Assembly: GCF_000069785.1 (NCBI RefSeq)
Contig: NC_010528.1
Span: 1,240,001 to 1,304,000, forward strand
Direction of reading: 5' to 3'
Source: Cupriavidus taiwanensis LMG 19424
GTDB lineage: Bacteria > Pseudomonadota > Gammaproteobacteria > Burkholderiales > Burkholderiaceae
DNA: 64,000 nt
Within the stretch, counting starts at the first letter, position 1. Each line of letters opens with the position of its first letter. Made by a program: the position numbers and the translations under genes. Shown here piece by piece: positions 8,699-19,109 of the stretch. The notes below the pieces were generated by a model. It saw only the letters and a list, made by a program, of their open reading frames with translations. It did not search any database and had not been told where the DNA came from.

Positions 8699-8759
8699 TC
8701 CCCCGCCGCCTGCATTCCCCGCTATCGAAGACTGAATACCGAAGACCGAGACTGAACCG

Positions 8760-9707
8760 ATGTCCCTGCCTCTATCCGAAAACGATGAAGCCGTTCCCGC
8801 GCTCCACGCGCTCGCGCCGGCGCCAGCCGCCGCGCCGCCGGCAAGACCTTCACTGCTGCGGCGCTTCTGCGCCAACCGTGTCTCCGCCGCCGCGCTGGCA
8901 TTGCTGCTGGCGCTGCTGCTGGTGGCCGTGCTGGCCCATGCGATCAGCCCGCAGAACCCCTATGACCTCGCCACGGTGTCGGTGATCGATTCCGAGCTGC
9001 CGCCGGGCAGCACGGGCTATGAAGGCCAGGCGCACTACTGGCTCGGCACTGACGGCGCCGGACGCGACCTGCTCAGCGCGATCTTCTACGGCATCCGCAT
9101 CAGCGTGGGCGTGGGCGTGATCAGCGCGGTGGTGGCGCTGATGGTGGGCAGCGCGGTGGGGCTGTCCGCGGCCTACTTCGGCGGCGTGGCCGATGCCGCC
9201 ATCATGCGCGTGGTCGACCTGCAGCTGAGCCTGCCGGCGGTGCTGGTGGCGCTGATCCTGCTGGCGGTGCTGGGGCAGGGCGTGGACAAGACCCTGCTGG
9301 CGCTGGTGATCGTGCAGTGGGCTTACTTTGCCCGCACCGTGCGCGGCGCCGCGCAGGTGGAGCGGCGCAAGGAGTATGTCGAGGCCGCGCTCGGTCAGGG
9401 GCTGCCGGCGATGCGCGTGATGTTCCGCCATATCCTGCCCAACTGCATGGCGCCGCTGGTGGTGACCGGCACGCTGCAGATCGCGCATGCGATCACGCTC
9501 GAGGCCACCATGAGCTTCCTCGGCATCGGCCTGCCGCGCACGCAGCCGTCGCTGGGCATGCTGATCGCCAACGGCTTCGAATACATGCTGTCGAACAAGT
9601 ACTGGATCAGCGTGTTCCCGGGCGTGGCCCTGGTGCTGCTGATCGGCTCGATCAATCTGGTGGGCGACCGCCTGCGCCGCGTGCTCAACCCGCGGCTGGA
9701 AGCGTAA
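8760..9707 (+). CDS. ABC transporter permease, DppC type
   Basis: A 315-residue permease with a proline- and alanine-rich cytoplasmic N-terminus (about 1-40), an N-terminal OppC-type membrane segment, a periplasmic loop containing the family motif HYWLGTDGAGRDLLS and five further membrane segments. The EAA loop is at about 210 (RKEYVEAALGQGL). Second channel subunit of the importer; it ends ten bases before the first ATPase gene. Confidence 0.93.
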   Translation: MSLPLSENDEAVPALHALAPAPAAAPPARPSLLRRFCANRVSAAALALLLALLLVAVLAHAISPQNPYDLATVSVIDSELPPGSTGYEGQAHYWLGTDGAGRDLLSAIFYGIRISVGVGVISAVVALMVGSAVGLSAAYFGGVADAAIMRVVDLQLSLPAVLVALILLAVLGQGVDKTLLALVIVQWAYFARTVRGAAQVERRKEYVEAALGQGLPAMRVMFRHILPNCMAPLVVTGTLQIAHAITLEATMSFLGIGLPRTQPSLGMLIANGFEYMLSNKYWISVFPGVALVLLIGSINLVGDRLRRVLNPRLEA

Positions 9708-9717
9708 GGAGCCCGGC

Positions 9718-10680
9718 ATGGCACTACTGGAAGTTTCCGGCCTGAGCACCAGCTTTGCGTTCGCGCACGGGGCGGTGAAGGCGGTCGACGGCGTGTCGTT
9801 CACGCTGGAGCCGGGCGAGATCCTGGGCATCGTGGGCGAGTCCGGCTCGGGCAAGTCGGTCACGGCGTTCTCGCTGATGAACCTGCTGGACCCGCCCGGG
9901 CGCGTCACCGGCGGTTCGGTGCGCTTCAAGGGACAGGAGCTGCTGGCGTGCTCGCCGCGCCAGTGGCAGGCGCTGCGCGGCGACCGTATCGCGATGGTGT
10001 TCCAGGACCCGATGATGTCGCTGAACCCCGTGATGCGCGTGGGCGACCAGCTCGCCGAGACGGTGCTGGTGCATTACCGCCGCACCCGCGCGCAGGCCCA
10101 TGCGCAGGCGGTCGATGCGCTGGCGCGGGTCGGCATCCCGGCGCCGCGGGAGCGCATGCGCGCCTATCCGCACGAGCTGTCCGGCGGCATGCGCCAGCGC
10201 GTGGCGATCGCCAACGCGCTGATCAACCGGCCCGACCTGATCATCGCCGACGAGCCCACCACCGCGCTAGACGTCACCATCCAGGCGCAGATCCTCTACG
10301 AGATGAAGCAACTGGTGCGCGAGACCGGCGCCGCCGCGATCTGGATCAGCCATGACCTTGCCGTGGTCAAGGACCTGGTCGACCGCGTCTGCGTCATGTA
10401 CGCGGGCCGGGTGGTGGAGCAGGGGCCCGTCGCCGAACTGATCAGCCGGCCGCTGCATCCGTACACGCGCGGCCTGCTCGATTCGCTGCCGACGCCCGCG
10501 ATGCGCGGCGCCACCCTGCGCGCGATTCCGGGCGCAGCGCCGGCACTGGCGGCGCTGCCGCCGGGCTGCGCCTTTGCGCCACGGTGCCCGCGCGCGCGTC
10601 CCGCGTGCGCCCAGATCCCTGTCGAAACCACTGTGCGCGGCCGCACGCTGCGCTGCTTTTATCCCCTGGAGGCGGCATGA
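9718..10680 (+). CDS. ABC transporter ATP-binding protein, DppD type
   Basis: A 320-residue ATPase. Walker A is GESGSGKS (40-47), the signature is LSGGMRQR, Walker B ends IADEPT, and an H-loop histidine follows (WISHDLA). The C-terminal oligopeptide/dipeptide extension has the cysteine cluster ([14 protein letters not shown]) that binds an iron-sulfur cluster in characterised DppD proteins. A GGAG site precedes the ATG. Its stop overlaps the next start as ATGA. Confidence 0.94.
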   Translation: MALLEVSGLSTSFAFAHGAVKAVDGVSFTLEPGEILGIVGESGSGKSVTAFSLMNLLDPPGRVTGGSVRFKGQELLACSPRQWQALRGDRIAMVFQDPMMSLNPVMRVGDQLAETVLVHYRRTRAQAHAQAVDALARVGIPAPRERMRAYPHELSGGMRQRVAIANALINRPDLIIADEPTTALDVTIQAQILYEMKQLVRETGAAAIWISHDLAVVKDLVDRVCVMYAGRVVEQGPVAELISRPLHPYTRGLLDSLPTPAMRGATLRAIPGAAPALAALPPGCAFAPRCPRARPACAQIPVETTVRGRTLRCFYPLEAA

Positions 10681-11636
10681 CGGTCATGCTCGAAGCGCAC
10701 AACCTGCAGAAACGCTTTCTGCTCAAGCCCGGCCTGCTCGCGCGCATGGCCGGCAAGCCGGCGCAGGCGGTGCATGCGGTCAACGATGTCTCGCTGCAGG
10801 TGCGCCAGGGCGAGGTGCTGGGCGTGGTGGGCGAGTCCGGCTGCGGCAAGTCCACGCTGGGCCGCATGCTGGCCGGCCTGCTGCCGCAGACAGGTGGCGA
10901 TATCGCGTGGGAGGGCAAGCGTGCCGACATCGCTTCGGCCGCCTATCACCGCGCGGTGCAGATGGTGTTCCAGAACCCCTATGCGTCGCTGAACCCGCGC
11001 CTGCGCATCGGCCAGGCCATCACCGAAGGCGCGGTCTACCACGGCCTGATCCAGCGCTCGCGCGCCGCCGCGGCCGCCGGCGAGCTGCTGCAGCAGGTGG
11101 GGCTAGATCGCGGCTATGCCGGGCGCTATCCGCACGAGTTCTCCGGCGGCCAGCGCCAGCGCGTGGCAATCGCGCGCGCGCTGGCGCTGCGACCGCGCCT
11201 GCTGATCTGCGACGAGGCGGTGTCCGCGCTCGATGTCTCGGTGCAGGCGCAGATCATCAACCTGTTCATGCAGCTGCGGCGCGAGCACGCGCTGACCTAT
11301 GTCTTCATCAGCCACAACCTGGCGGTGGTGGAGCATATGTCGGACCGCGTGGTGATCATGTACCTGGGCCGCATCGTCGAAAGCGGCCCCGCGCGCGAGG
11401 TGTTCGCCGCGCCCAACCATCCCTATACCCGCGCGTTGCTGGCCGACGCGCCGCGCCTGGGCGCCAGTCCTCCCGCGCACCAGCCCATTCGCGGCGAACT
11501 GCCCAGCCCGCTCGCGCCGCCCAGCGGCTGTGCCTTCCATCCGCGCTGCCCGCACGCGAGCGCGCGCTGCACGGCGCAGGTGCCGCTGCTGCGCGATATC
11601 GGCGGACGGCTGTCCGCCTGCCATCTGAATGACTAG
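10677..11636 (+). CDS. ABC transporter ATP-binding protein, DppF type
   Basis: A 319-residue ATPase with Walker [10 protein letters not shown] (52-60), signature FSGGQRQR, Walker B ending CDEAVSALD, and a C-terminal cysteine cluster ([14 protein letters not shown]). The start at 10677 overlaps the previous stop by four bases (ATGA), typical of coupled dppD-dppF pairs; a farther upstream start would lie deep inside dppD. The second ATPase completes the importer. After it come 165 bases without a gene, in which no clear terminator was seen. Confidence 0.94.
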   Translation: MTVMLEAHNLQKRFLLKPGLLARMAGKPAQAVHAVNDVSLQVRQGEVLGVVGESGCGKSTLGRMLAGLLPQTGGDIAWEGKRADIASAAYHRAVQMVFQNPYASLNPRLRIGQAITEGAVYHGLIQRSRAAAAAGELLQQVGLDRGYAGRYPHEFSGGQRQRVAIARALALRPRLLICDEAVSALDVSVQAQIINLFMQLRREHALTYVFISHNLAVVEHMSDRVVIMYLGRIVESGPAREVFAAPNHPYTRALLADAPRLGASPPAHQPIRGELPSPLAPPSGCAFHPRCPHASARCTAQVPLLRDIGGRLSACHLND

Positions 11637-11801
11637 ATAGCCGCCGGCCGGCGCGGCCTGCTCACCTCCCGATCGAACGGTGCCATCCCGCCTGCGCGGG
11701 ATGGGCGGGAGCGTGCGCGCTGCGCAGGCAGGCCACGCGGCAGTTGGACCACAGAGGGGGGACTTTTTTTGCATGACAGACCACGACAGGGGAGCAGCAG
11801 C

Positions 11802-12839
11802 ATGAACGGTATCCACACCCGGCGCGCACTCGGACGCGCCTGCCTCGGCGGCGCGCTGGCGCTGGCATCGGCCGCGGCCGACGCCACGGTGACGCTGTAC
11901 GGCCGCATCGACACCGACATCGAATACCAGAAGGGGCCCGACGGCGGGGCGACGCAGATGACGGACAACGCTTCGCGCTGGGGCCTGCGCGGCAGCGAGG
12001 AGCTGGGCGGCGGCCTGCGTGCGGCATTCGGCCTGGAGCAGGGCTTCGGCGCTGACAACGGCGTGGCTACCACCCCGCAGTTCCGCAACGCCTTCGTCGG
12101 CCTGCAGGGCGGCTTCGGCGCGATCGCGCTGGGGCGGCTGGATTCGGCGACAATCGTGGGTTCGCCGATCTATTCGCAAGTGACGCAGAACATCGACTTC
12201 GCCATCCACGATGCGGGCGCCACCGCGATCGGCACCAGGGTGCTGAATGCGCGCAACCGCGTGTCGAATGCGCTGGGGTATATGACGCCGAGCTTCGGCG
12301 GCTTCTCGCTGCGGGCGCGCATGAACCTGGGGGGGCCGGACCCGGCGACGCCCAACACCCGTTCGCCGGTGCAGGCAGAGGACGATTTCCGCCAGTTCGA
12401 CCTGGGACTGAACTACTCCGCCGGCAAGTTCGCCGCGGGCCTGGGCTATTCGCGCGATGCCAAGAGCGGCGGCCTGGTGGCCAATGATTTCCGCGACAAG
12501 GTGCAGGCGGTGGCTTCGTACGATTTCACCGTGATCAACCTCTACGGCATCGTCGGGCGCGACCGCTACGCCGGCACCGCGACCACGCGCACCGACGTGC
12601 CGTACTGGCTGGTCGGCTTCTCGGTGCCGTACGGCGCCCATAAAGTTACCGTCAACTACATGCAGCGCGCGGTGCAGCGCGACCCGCAAGGCCGGCTCAG
12701 CAAGGTGCAGGCCAGCTATGGCTACAGCCTGAGCAAGCGCACCATGCCCTACGTCTTCTTTGACCGCGAGGATCCCAACTCGCACAAGTCCGGCGACACC
12801 GTGACCACGGTGGGCGTCGGCATCCAGCACAAATTCTGA
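11802..12839 (+). CDS. Outer-membrane porin, OmpC/Bordetella type
   Basis: A 345-residue general porin. A signal peptide of about 27 residues ends at DAT, the mature protein opens with VTLYGRIDTDIEY, typical of betaproteobacterial trimeric porins, and it ends in the beta-signal QHKF. GGGGAGCAGCAG before the ATG supports this start; an upstream TTG at 11769 is less likely. It lets small hydrophilic solutes cross the outer membrane. Position between the ABC operon and the formylglutamate hydrolase suggests it serves the same substrate, but the 165-base gap means it may have its own promoter. Confidence 0.93.
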   Translation: MNGIHTRRALGRACLGGALALASAAADATVTLYGRIDTDIEYQKGPDGGATQMTDNASRWGLRGSEELGGGLRAAFGLEQGFGADNGVATTPQFRNAFVGLQGGFGAIALGRLDSATIVGSPIYSQVTQNIDFAIHDAGATAIGTRVLNARNRVSNALGYMTPSFGGFSLRARMNLGGPDPATPNTRSPVQAEDDFRQFDLGLNYSAGKFAAGLGYSRDAKSGGLVANDFRDKVQAVASYDFTVINLYGIVGRDRYAGTATTRTDVPYWLVGFSVPYGAHKVTVNYMQRAVQRDPQGRLSKVQASYGYSLSKRTMPYVFFDREDPNSHKSGDTVTTVGVGIQHKF

Positions 12840-12841
12840 CC

Positions 12842-13690
12842 ATGACGCTTCCGTATTCGCTGACTGAACCGGCCGGGGCGGCGCTGCCGCTGGTGGTGGA
12901 CTCCCCGCACAGCGGCCTGCTGCACGCCGAGACCCTGCCGCTGGCGGCGCCGCCCGAAGCGCTGCTGTCGGGCTGGGACGCCTATGTCGACCAGCTCTTC
13001 GCGCATGCGCCGGGCGTGGGCGGGACCTTGCTGTGCGCGGACTTCCCGCGCTGGCTGGTCGACGTCAACCGCGCCCGCGACGATATCGATCCCGAGCTGA
13101 TCGACGGCGCCATGCCTTATGCAGTGCACCCCAGCGACAAGTCCGGCCGCGGCATGGGCGTGCTGCGCCGGCTGGCGCTGCCGGGCGTGCCGGTCTATGC
13201 CGCGACGCTGTCGCCGCATATGGCGGAATACCTGCTCAAGACCTACTACGACCCGTACCACGCCGCGTTATCCGGCCTGCTGGCGCAGCACCATGCGCGC
13301 TGCGGCGCGGTGTGGCATCTCGACTGCCATTCGATGAAGTCGCGCGGCAATGCGATGAACATCGACAACGGCGCCCCGCGGCCGGATTTCGTCGTCAGCA
13401 ACGGCGACGGCGCGACTTGCTCGGCGGCATTCATCGAACTTGTGGCGGAGTGCCTGGGCGGCTTCGGCTACAAGGTGGCCATCAACTGGCCATACAAGGG
13501 TGCGCAACTGATCCGGGCCTATGCCGATCCGGCGCAGCGGCGCCACAGCCTGCAGATCGAGATCAACCGGGCGCTGTACATGGACGAGGCCACGCTGGCG
13601 CAGCATGCGGGCTTTGCCGCGCTGCGCGGCCATCTCGACGAGCTGCTCGAGCACGTCGCGGCCTATATCCAGACCGAGCTGCGCCGCTGA
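12842..13690 (+). CDS. N-formylglutamate amidohydrolase family protein
   Basis: A 282-residue zinc hydrolase of the FGase family (HutG of the formyl branch of histidine breakdown). Conserved parts include DSPHSG near the start, the WHLDCHSM segment with likely metal ligands and the NWPYKGAQ motif. Family members hydrolyse N-formyl-L-glutamate to formate and glutamate. No other hut genes are present, so the true substrate may be another N-acyl amino acid. Starts two bases after the porin stop, hence co-transcribed with it. Confidence 0.87.
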   Translation: MTLPYSLTEPAGAALPLVVDSPHSGLLHAETLPLAAPPEALLSGWDAYVDQLFAHAPGVGGTLLCADFPRWLVDVNRARDDIDPELIDGAMPYAVHPSDKSGRGMGVLRRLALPGVPVYAATLSPHMAEYLLKTYYDPYHAALSGLLAQHHARCGAVWHLDCHSMKSRGNAMNIDNGAPRPDFVVSNGDGATCSAAFIELVAECLGGFGYKVAINWPYKGAQLIRAYADPAQRRHSLQIEINRALYMDEATLAQHAGFAALRGHLDELLEHVAAYIQTELRR

Positions 13691-13702
13691 GCGCGGGCGC
13701 GC

Positions 13703-15121
13703 TTACACCACCTTGCCCGGATTCATCAGCCCGAGCGGATCCAGCGCGCCCTTGATCGCCCGCATCATGGCGAGCTCGACCTCGCTCTTGTAGTGCCGGT
13801 TTTCCTCGCGCTTGAGCTGGCCCAGGCCATGCTCGGCCGAGATCGATCCGTTGTGCGAGCGCACGCTGTCATGCACGATGCGGTTGACCTGGTCCTGGTG
13901 CGCCAGGAACGCATCGTGGTCGGTGCCCTCCGGCGGCGCTACGTTGTAGTGCAGGTTGCCGTCGCCGAGATGGCCGAAGGTGACCATGCGCGCGCCGGGA
14001 AACGCATTCTGCAGCAGCGCGTCGGTGCACTCGATAAAGTCCGCGACGCGCGAGACCGGCACGGCAATATCGTGCTTGATGTTCTTGCCGTCTTCCACCT
14101 GCGCCAGCGGAATGTGCTCACGCAGGTTCCAGAAGTCGTGCGACTGCTGCACCGACTCGGCCACCACGGCGTCGGCGACCACGCCGGCGTCGAAGGCGGC
14201 CGACATCATCGCCTCGAAGATGCCGCGCGCATGGGCTTCGCTTTCGCTGTCGGATAGTTCCAGCAGCACCAGTTGCGGATGCATCTGCGCGAACGGATAG
14301 CGCAGCTGCGGGAAGTGCCGCGTCACCAGCGTCATGCTGAGCGCCGACATCAGCTCGAAGCCGGTCAGCATGGCGCCGGCGTGCGACTGCGCGATGGCGA
14401 GCAGCGCCAGCGCGGCGCGCGGGCTCTGCACCGCCGCCAGCGCCGTGACCGACGCGCGCGGCAGCGGGAACAGTTTCATCACCGCAGCGGTGATGATGCC
14501 CAGCGTGCCTTCCGCGCCGATAAAGAGGTCGCGCAGGTCATAGCCGGTGTTGTCCTTGCGCAGCCCGCGCAGCCCGTGCCAGGTTTCGCCCGCGGGCGTC
14601 ACCACTTCGAGCCCCAGGCACAGCTCGCGCGTGTTGCCATAGCGCAGCACCGCGGTGCCGCCGGCATTGGTCGAGAGGTTGCCGCCGATGGTGCAGCTGC
14701 CCTCGGCCGCCAGGCTCAGCGGAAACAGCCGGCCGTGCTCGCGCGCTACCTCCTGCAACTGCTGCAGCACCACGCCGGCCTCGACCGTGATGGTGTTGTT
14801 GAGCGGATCGACCTGCCGGATGCGGTTCAGCCGCTGCAGCGAAATCACCACCTGCGGCGTGTCCGCCACCGGCGTGGCGCCGCCGCACAGGCCGGTGTTG
14901 CCGCCCTGCGGCACCATGGCGATCCGGTGCGCGTGGCAGGCATGGACCACCTCGGCGACCTCGGCGGCGGTGCCCGGGCGCAGCACCGCCAGCGCCTCGC
15001 CGCGATAGCGCTTGCGCCAGTCGGTCAGGTAGGGCGCCTGGTCGGCCGTATCGGTCAGCACGTGCTGCGGGCCCAGCGCGGCGCGGCACAGTGCGAGGAA
15101 AGAGTCTTGAGGCGAGGTCAT
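13703..15121 (-). CDS. FAD-linked oxidase / D-2-hydroxyacid dehydrogenase (GlcD/D2HGDH-like)
   Basis: A 472-residue VAO-type flavoprotein. The FAD-binding domain (about 40-220) contains PQGGNTGLCGGATP and a SLAAEGSCTIGG stretch; the C-terminal substrate-cap domain ends in the family signature ISAEHGLGQLKR and LMNPGKVV. The group oxidises D-lactate, glycolate or D-2-hydroxyglutarate and passes electrons to a quinone, ETF or cytochrome. The ATG at 15121 starts a normal N-terminus; a longer open frame exists upstream but runs antisense to, or out of frame with, the DUF2069 gene. Eighteen bases separate it from that gene. Exact substrate undetermined. Confidence 0.9.
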   Translation of the reverse strand: MTSPQDSFLALCRAALGPQHVLTDTADQAPYLTDWRKRYRGEALAVLRPGTAAEVAEVVHACHAHRIAMVPQGGNTGLCGGATPVADTPQVVISLQRLNRIRQVDPLNNTITVEAGVVLQQLQEVAREHGRLFPLSLAAEGSCTIGGNLSTNAGGTAVLRYGNTRELCLGLEVVTPAGETWHGLRGLRKDNTGYDLRDLFIGAEGTLGIITAAVMKLFPLPRASVTALAAVQSPRAALALLAIAQSHAGAMLTGFELMSALSMTLVTRHFPQLRYPFAQMHPQLVLLELSDSESEAHARGIFEAMMSAAFDAGVVADAVVAESVQQSHDFWNLREHIPLAQVEDGKNIKHDIAVPVSRVADFIECTDALLQNAFPGARMVTFGHLGDGNLHYNVAPPEGTDHDAFLAHQDQVNRIVHDSVRSHNGSISAEHGLGQLKREENRHYKSEVELAMMRAIKGALDPLGLMNPGKVV

Positions 15122-15138
15122 GGCAATGGCGGACGGAT

Positions 15139-16286
<1,148 letters not shown>

Positions 16287-16350
16287 CTATCGAATCGACC
16301 GACGATCGGACCCACGGTCCGAACAGCCAGATCCAGGAGGATGCTTGCGC

Positions 16351-17697
16351 ATGATTGGAGCCCGCGTCGCCCGCCTGCGCCGGGAATGGAACCTGCAAAA
16401 GGTGCGTGCCCTGGCGCGCTACGCGCTGCGCCGCGCCGCCGAAGACCGGCTGCCGCAGGTTTCGGCCAGCCTGACCTTCACCACCGTGCTGGCGGTGGTG
16501 CCGGTGCTGACCGTGGCCTTCGCGCTGCTCGCCGCGTTCCCGGTGTTCCGCGACTTCCGCAACGCCATCGAGGCATTCCTGTTCCAGAACCTGATTCCCG
16601 GCAACGTCAGCGAATCGATCCAGCGCTATCTCGGCATGTTCGCCAAGAGCGCGCGCGGGCTGACCGCGATGGGTTTGGCCGGGCTGATGGTGACCTCGGT
16701 GCTGACCATGCTGACCGTCGAAGACGCGCTCAACGCGATCTGGCGCGTCAAGCAGCGCCGCCCGCTGGCGCAGCGGGTGCTGGTGTTCTGGGCGGTGCTG
16801 ACCTTCGGTCCGGTGCTGATCGGCGCCAGCCTGTCGATCAGCTCCTACCTGATCTCGATCTCGGCCGGCTATGTCGGCACCATGCCGATGGGGCTGGGGC
16901 TGCTGGTGGGCGCGGCGCCGGTGCTGCTGTCGGCGCTGGCCTTTGCCTTCCTGTACACGGCGGTGCCCAACGCCTATGTCGAGTGGCGCGACGCCATCGT
17001 GGCCGGGCTGGTCGCGGCGGTGGCGTTCGAGTTCGCCAAGCGCGGCTTCGGCTATTTCATTACCGAGATCCCGGCCTACACCGCGGTCTACGGCACCTTC
17101 GCCGCGTTGCCGCTGTTTCTGCTGTGGATCTACCTGAGCTGGCTGGTGACGCTGCTGGGCGCGACCATCGCCGCCAACCTGCCGGTGATCCGTCAGGGCT
17201 ACTGGCGCCGCCGCAGCTTTGCCGGCAGCGAGTTCTTCGACGCATTGGGCGTGCTGCTGCTGCTCTACCGCGCCCGCGATGAAGTGCCGCGCAGCGTCGG
17301 CGAACTGGACCTGAGCCGCAAGCTGCGGGTCGAGGCCGACTACCTCTCCAGCCTGCTGGACAAGCTAAAGGCCATGCACCTGGTCGGCCGCCTGCAGCAG
17401 GAGCGCGGCCAGGCCCACTGGGCGCTGCTGTGCGACCCGTCGCAGGTCACGCTGCGCACGCTGCATGACCGCCTGGTGCTGAACCTGCCGCGGCTGCCGC
17501 GCACGGCACTGGCGCAGCATCTGCGCGGCGCCGAAGCGCTCAAGTCGATCCTGGACAATCCGCAGCTGGACCAGACGCTGGAGGCGGTGTTCCGGCAGCA
17601 GCCGGTGGATTTGCCGCCGACGGCGGGCGATGGCGAGGGTCAGCGCCCGCGGCGTGCGCTGGAGGTGGTGCCGCCGGGGTGGCATGGGCAGGTTTGA
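16351..17697 (+). CDS. YihY/BrkB family inner-membrane protein (UPF0761)
   Basis: A 448-residue protein. Residues about 40-300 form six membrane segments with the family signature ASLTFTTVLAVVPVLTVAFA at the first. The remaining 150 residues are soluble and include a winged-helix-like stretch (ELDLSRKLRVEADYLSSLLD), as in the long betaproteobacterial members. Once called RNase BN, which was an error; the real role is unsettled. AGGAGG lies ten bases before the chosen ATG. Divergent from wrbA. Confidence 0.9.
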   Translation: MIGARVARLRREWNLQKVRALARYALRRAAEDRLPQVSASLTFTTVLAVVPVLTVAFALLAAFPVFRDFRNAIEAFLFQNLIPGNVSESIQRYLGMFAKSARGLTAMGLAGLMVTSVLTMLTVEDALNAIWRVKQRRPLAQRVLVFWAVLTFGPVLIGASLSISSYLISISAGYVGTMPMGLGLLVGAAPVLLSALAFAFLYTAVPNAYVEWRDAIVAGLVAAVAFEFAKRGFGYFITEIPAYTAVYGTFAALPLFLLWIYLSWLVTLLGATIAANLPVIRQGYWRRRSFAGSEFFDALGVLLLLYRARDEVPRSVGELDLSRKLRVEADYLSSLLDKLKAMHLVGRLQQERGQAHWALLCDPSQVTLRTLHDRLVLNLPRLPRTALAQHLRGAEALKSILDNPQLDQTLEAVFRQQPVDLPPTAGDGEGQRPRRALEVVPPGWHGQV

Positions 17698-17718
17698 ATT
17701 ATTGGTTAGGCGTCGACG

Positions 17719-17856
17719 TTGGCGTTGTTGGGTGGGCGCTGTTTGTGACATGCTGTCGGCTGTTGAAATGCGTTGTTCCGCCCAGCAGGGGCGGAACAAC
17801 GCGGTTCAAGCGCCGACAGCATGTCACCAACAGCGACCACCCCAAACAAGCGCCAA
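17719..17856. repeat. Large imperfect inverted repeat between convergent genes
   Basis: Two arms of about 65 bases face each other around an AGCAG centre. The inner 13 bp are perfect (CGTTGTTCCGCCC 17771-17783 with 17789-17801), a second perfect block of 15 bp is TGACATGCTGTCGGC (17746-17760 with 17812-17826), and the outer part matches with small gaps. It fills the gap between the YihY gene and the Mpo1-like gene. It has no T tract and no coding capacity. It may act as a bidirectional terminator or be a copy of a dispersed palindromic element. Confidence 0.8.
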
Positions 17857-17868
17857 GCCCCGCTCCCT

Positions 17869-18186
17869 TCAAAACGGAATCCTCCCCCGCCAGATATCGG
17901 CATACATCACCCAATCCCCCATCAGGCTATACACGGGATGCCGGAACGTAGCCGGCCGATTCTTCTCGAAGCCGAAGTGCCCGACCCAGGCGAACGCATA
18001 GCCAGCCACCACCGCGGCGAGCAGCCACCAGAAGTTGCCGGTCACGACCAGCGCCACCAGGCATAGCAGCGCCACCGTCGAGCCGGCGAAATGCAGCCGC
18101 CGGCAGGTACGGTTCTGGTGCTCGCTCAGGTAGTAGGGAAAGAAGGCCGCGAAATTCTCGAACTCGCGCAGGCGGGCGTGGGCCAT
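17869..18186 (-). CDS. Mpo1-like / DUF962 membrane protein
   Basis: A 105-residue protein with two membrane segments and the family landmarks YYLSEHQNRTCRRLHFAG at the N-terminus and GHFGFEKNRPATFRHPVYSL toward the end. Yeast Mpo1, the founding member, is an iron-dependent dioxygenase in alpha-oxidation of 2-hydroxy fatty acids; the conserved histidines are kept here, so a related lipid role is possible. The ATG at 18186 is preferred over a TTG five codons upstream. Confidence 0.85.
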   Translation of the reverse strand: MAHARLREFENFAAFFPYYLSEHQNRTCRRLHFAGSTVALLCLVALVVTGNFWWLLAAVVAGYAFAWVGHFGFEKNRPATFRHPVYSLMGDWVMYADIWRGRIPF

Positions 18187-18284
18187 GGCTGTCTCCGGCA
18201 AGTCTTGTTTGCTGCAGTGTAGACCTTCGGCGCCGGGATGTAATGCGGACGGCCGCCGGCGTGGCGAGCCGTCCGGGGCCTGCG

Positions 18285-19109
18285 TCAGCCCGCTGCCACG
18301 ACCTTGCGCGCGAACGCCGCCAGCGCATCCAGCACCTCATCCGGGCGCTCGCCCATCAGCGCATGGCCGCACGGCACCGTCACCACGCTCGCATTGCGCA
18401 TCTTGCCGGCCAGCGCCTGCGCTGCCTTGGGCGAGGTCATCATGTCCTTGCTGCCGGTGATGAACAGTGCCGGGCAGGCCGCCGTCGCGGCGGCTTCCTC
18501 GCCGTGAGCATAGGCATTGCACGCCGAGAAGTCGTTGTGGAACACATGCGCCTGCGGGTTGTTGCGCGACACGCGCTCCATCAGCCGCTGGCTGCCGCCG
18601 TGCATCCACGCGCCGGGGCCCGGCGACGACGGCTTGTTGGCGAGGCTGGAATGCGACCACGCATTGACCATGGCGATGGCGTCGCCCTCGCGGTTGAGCG
18701 AGGCGTCCAGCAGCGCGTCCGAGACCTTCATCGGATACGCGGTGGCCAGCAGGCCGATGCCGCGCACCATCTGCGGATGCCGGGCCGCGCATTCCAGCGC
18801 GATCAGCGAGCCCATGCTGTGCCCGAACACGAAGGCCGGCGCCGTAACGCCGGCGGCGGCCACCAGCGCCATGACCCAGTCCGCCATGGCCTCGACCGTG
18901 GCCAGCGGCGCGCCCTGGCTGCGGTTGTGGCCGGGCAGGTCCACCGCCAGCACCGAGAAGCCATGGTTGGCGAACCAGCGCGTCTGCAGCGCCCAGACGC
19001 TGTGGTCGTTCTGCGCGCCGTGGACGAAGACGGCGCAGGGCAGGGCAGGGTCGAAGGGTTTGCCGCCGGTATAGGCGTAGGCCGGCTGGCCGGCAAGGTT
19101 CAGTTCCAT
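18285..19109 (-). CDS. Alpha/beta hydrolase
   Basis: A 274-residue alpha/beta-hydrolase with an oxyanion region VHGAQNDHSVW, nucleophile elbow GHSMG (Ser98), and a late catalytic His in CGHALMGERP (about residue 250). No signal peptide, so cytoplasmic. Its ATG overlaps the metY stop by one base (TGATG on the minus strand), which couples the two and suggests an accessory role beside sulfur-amino-acid synthesis. Substrate unknown. Confidence 0.87.
   Translation of the reverse strand: MELNLAGQPAYAYTGGKPFDPALPCAVFVHGAQNDHSVWALQTRWFANHGFSVLAVDLPGHNRSQGAPLATVEAMADWVMALVAAAGVTAPAFVFGHSMGSLIALECAARHPQMVRGIGLLATAYPMKVSDALLDASLNREGDAIAMVNAWSHSSLANKPSSPGPGAWMHGGSQRLMERVSRNNPQAHVFHNDFSACNAYAHGEEAAATAACPALFITGSKDMMTSPKAAQALAGKMRNASVVTVPCGHALMGERPDEVLDALAAFARKVVAAG

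Noticed and set aside
17719..17856. Insertion sequence end or CRISPR
   Set aside because: No transposase, no target duplication and no spaced direct repeats were seen; only an inverted repeat.
17630..18066. Several short open frames over the 138-bp inverted repeat
   Set aside because: They mirror each other because of the palindrome, lack ribosome sites and have no conserved character.
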